From an uncultured Lachnospiraceae bacterium (GTDB lineage Bacteria > Bacillota > Clostridia > Lachnospirales > Lachnospiraceae), in NCBI GenBank assembly GCA_902803625.1, contig CADCQV010000058.1, positions 1-6,136 of the forward strand: 6,136 bases of DNA, in the 5' to 3' direction. Below, piece by piece: positions 5,904 through 6,136 of this stretch (positions are counted from its first letter, which is position 1; each line of letters begins with the position of its first letter). Both the position numbers and the translations under genes were made by a program. A model generated the notes under the pieces. It was not told the origin of the DNA and searched no databases. It saw only the letters and a list, made by a program, of their open reading frames with translations.

Positions 5904-5932
5904 ATTACAAGGCTTTAAAAATACAGGGGCAA
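5904..5932 (-). promoter_or_regulatory. candidate promoter of lipoprotein gene
   Basis: On the minus strand -35-like TTGCCC (5932-5927) and -10-like TGTAAT (5909-5904) are 17 bp apart. They match the consensus boxes at 4 and 5 of 6 positions. It would start transcription near 5897 and give a leader of about 157 nt that includes the 5744-5767 stem-loop. It is the best pair I found upstream of the gene, but the match is moderate. Confidence 0.35.
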
Positions 5933-6018
5933 GCGGGTAAAACTATGCTGTCAACCAAATTTGAAAATGTCCCATAATAATTCAAACATTAATCATATAA
6001 AACTTTCCTGGCTTTTAC

Positions 6019-6136
6019 GGCATACTAAACGGCGGTATATTACCGTCAGGTATGCCGAGGATTGGAATGTCTGGCATACTAAACGGCGGTTTATTACCGT
6101 CAAGTATGCCGAGGATTGGAATGTCTGGCATACTAA
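6019..6136. repeat. 54-bp tandem hairpin repeat, running off the window
   Basis: Unit 1 (6019-6072) and unit 2 (6073-6126) are 54 bp each and differ at 2 positions; a third starts at 6127 and is cut by the window end after 10 matching bases. Within each unit GGCATAC and GTATGCC form a 7-bp stem, with ACGG/CCGT nested inside, separated by a 3x3 internal loop. The rest of the unit, GAGGATTGGAATGTCT, is a constant 16-bp spacer. One difference (CAG to CAA) turns a T-G into a T-A pair and lengthens the outer stem to 8 bp in unit 2. There are no variable spacers, so this is not a CRISPR array. Function is unknown. Confidence 0.85.

Larger units (their letters stand above)
5740..6018. other. non-coding upstream region of lipoprotein gene
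   Basis: No gene I can support lies here on either strand. It is AT-rich from 5941 to 6005 (including palindrome CAAATTTG at 5956-5963) and carries the candidate promoter at 5904-5932 and the stem-loop at 5744-5767, listed separately. A 33-codon minus-strand frame (5890-5789) has no ribosome binding site and is treated as a finding only. A perfect TTGACA on the minus strand (5954-5949) has no -10 partner at usable spacing. Confidence 0.6.

Noticed and set aside
5949..5954. A perfect TTGACA on the minus strand as a promoter
   Set aside because: At 16-18 bp spacing the -10 position reads TTGCCC, TGCCCC or GCCCCT, none like TATAAT.
6019..6136. CRISPR array or integron attC sites
   Set aside because: Spacers between the hairpins are identical rather than unique, no cas or integrase gene is seen, and the 54-bp period is too regular and short for cassettes.

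Overview
All protein genes and the tRNA in this window lie on the minus strand, so transcription runs from high to low coordinates. The gene content suggests a Gram-positive Clostridia bacterium, probably Lachnospiraceae-like. The reasons are an acyl-ACP thioesterase of the bacterial FatA-like type, a meso-diaminopimelate dehydrogenase, strong purine-rich ribosome binding sites, moderate GC content and an acidic Ser/Glu-rich lipoprotein. This placement is inference; there is no marker such as 16S rRNA.

Reading in the direction of transcription: (1) Positions 6136-5740 hold no convincing gene. They carry a 54-bp tandem repeat that folds into hairpins (6019 to the window edge), a candidate promoter near 5904-5932, and an 8-bp perfect stem (5744-5767) whose loop displays an AGGAGG ribosome-binding motif. 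(2) Positions 5739-4003 encode a predicted surface lipoprotein. It joins an acidic linker, a barnase-like guanyl-specific ribonuclease domain with nearly all catalytic residues kept, an SGNH/GDSL hydrolase domain with all four blocks, and an unassigned C-terminal module. This is the most unusual object in the window; no barstar-like inhibitor gene accompanies it here. (3) A 177-bp gap follows, with a good sigma-A-type promoter (3935-3963) and a short structured leader that has no T-box. (4) thrS (3825-2050) encodes a threonyl-tRNA synthetase that lacks the N-terminal TGS domain. (5) An acyl-ACP thioesterase (2050-1313) starts on the last base of the thrS stop codon (TAATG). (6) Three palindromic repeats (1201-1300) separate it from (7) ddh (1179-196), and (8) a tRNA-Leu(UAG) gene follows 38 bases after ddh, trailed by a GC-rich hairpin (14-51).

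The lower part of the window is housekeeping metabolism: tRNA charging, fatty acid release and meso-DAP/lysine synthesis, with a tRNA apparently carried on the same transcript. The lipoprotein stands apart as an extracytoplasmic, multi-domain protein pairing an RNA-cleaving domain with an esterase-type domain.
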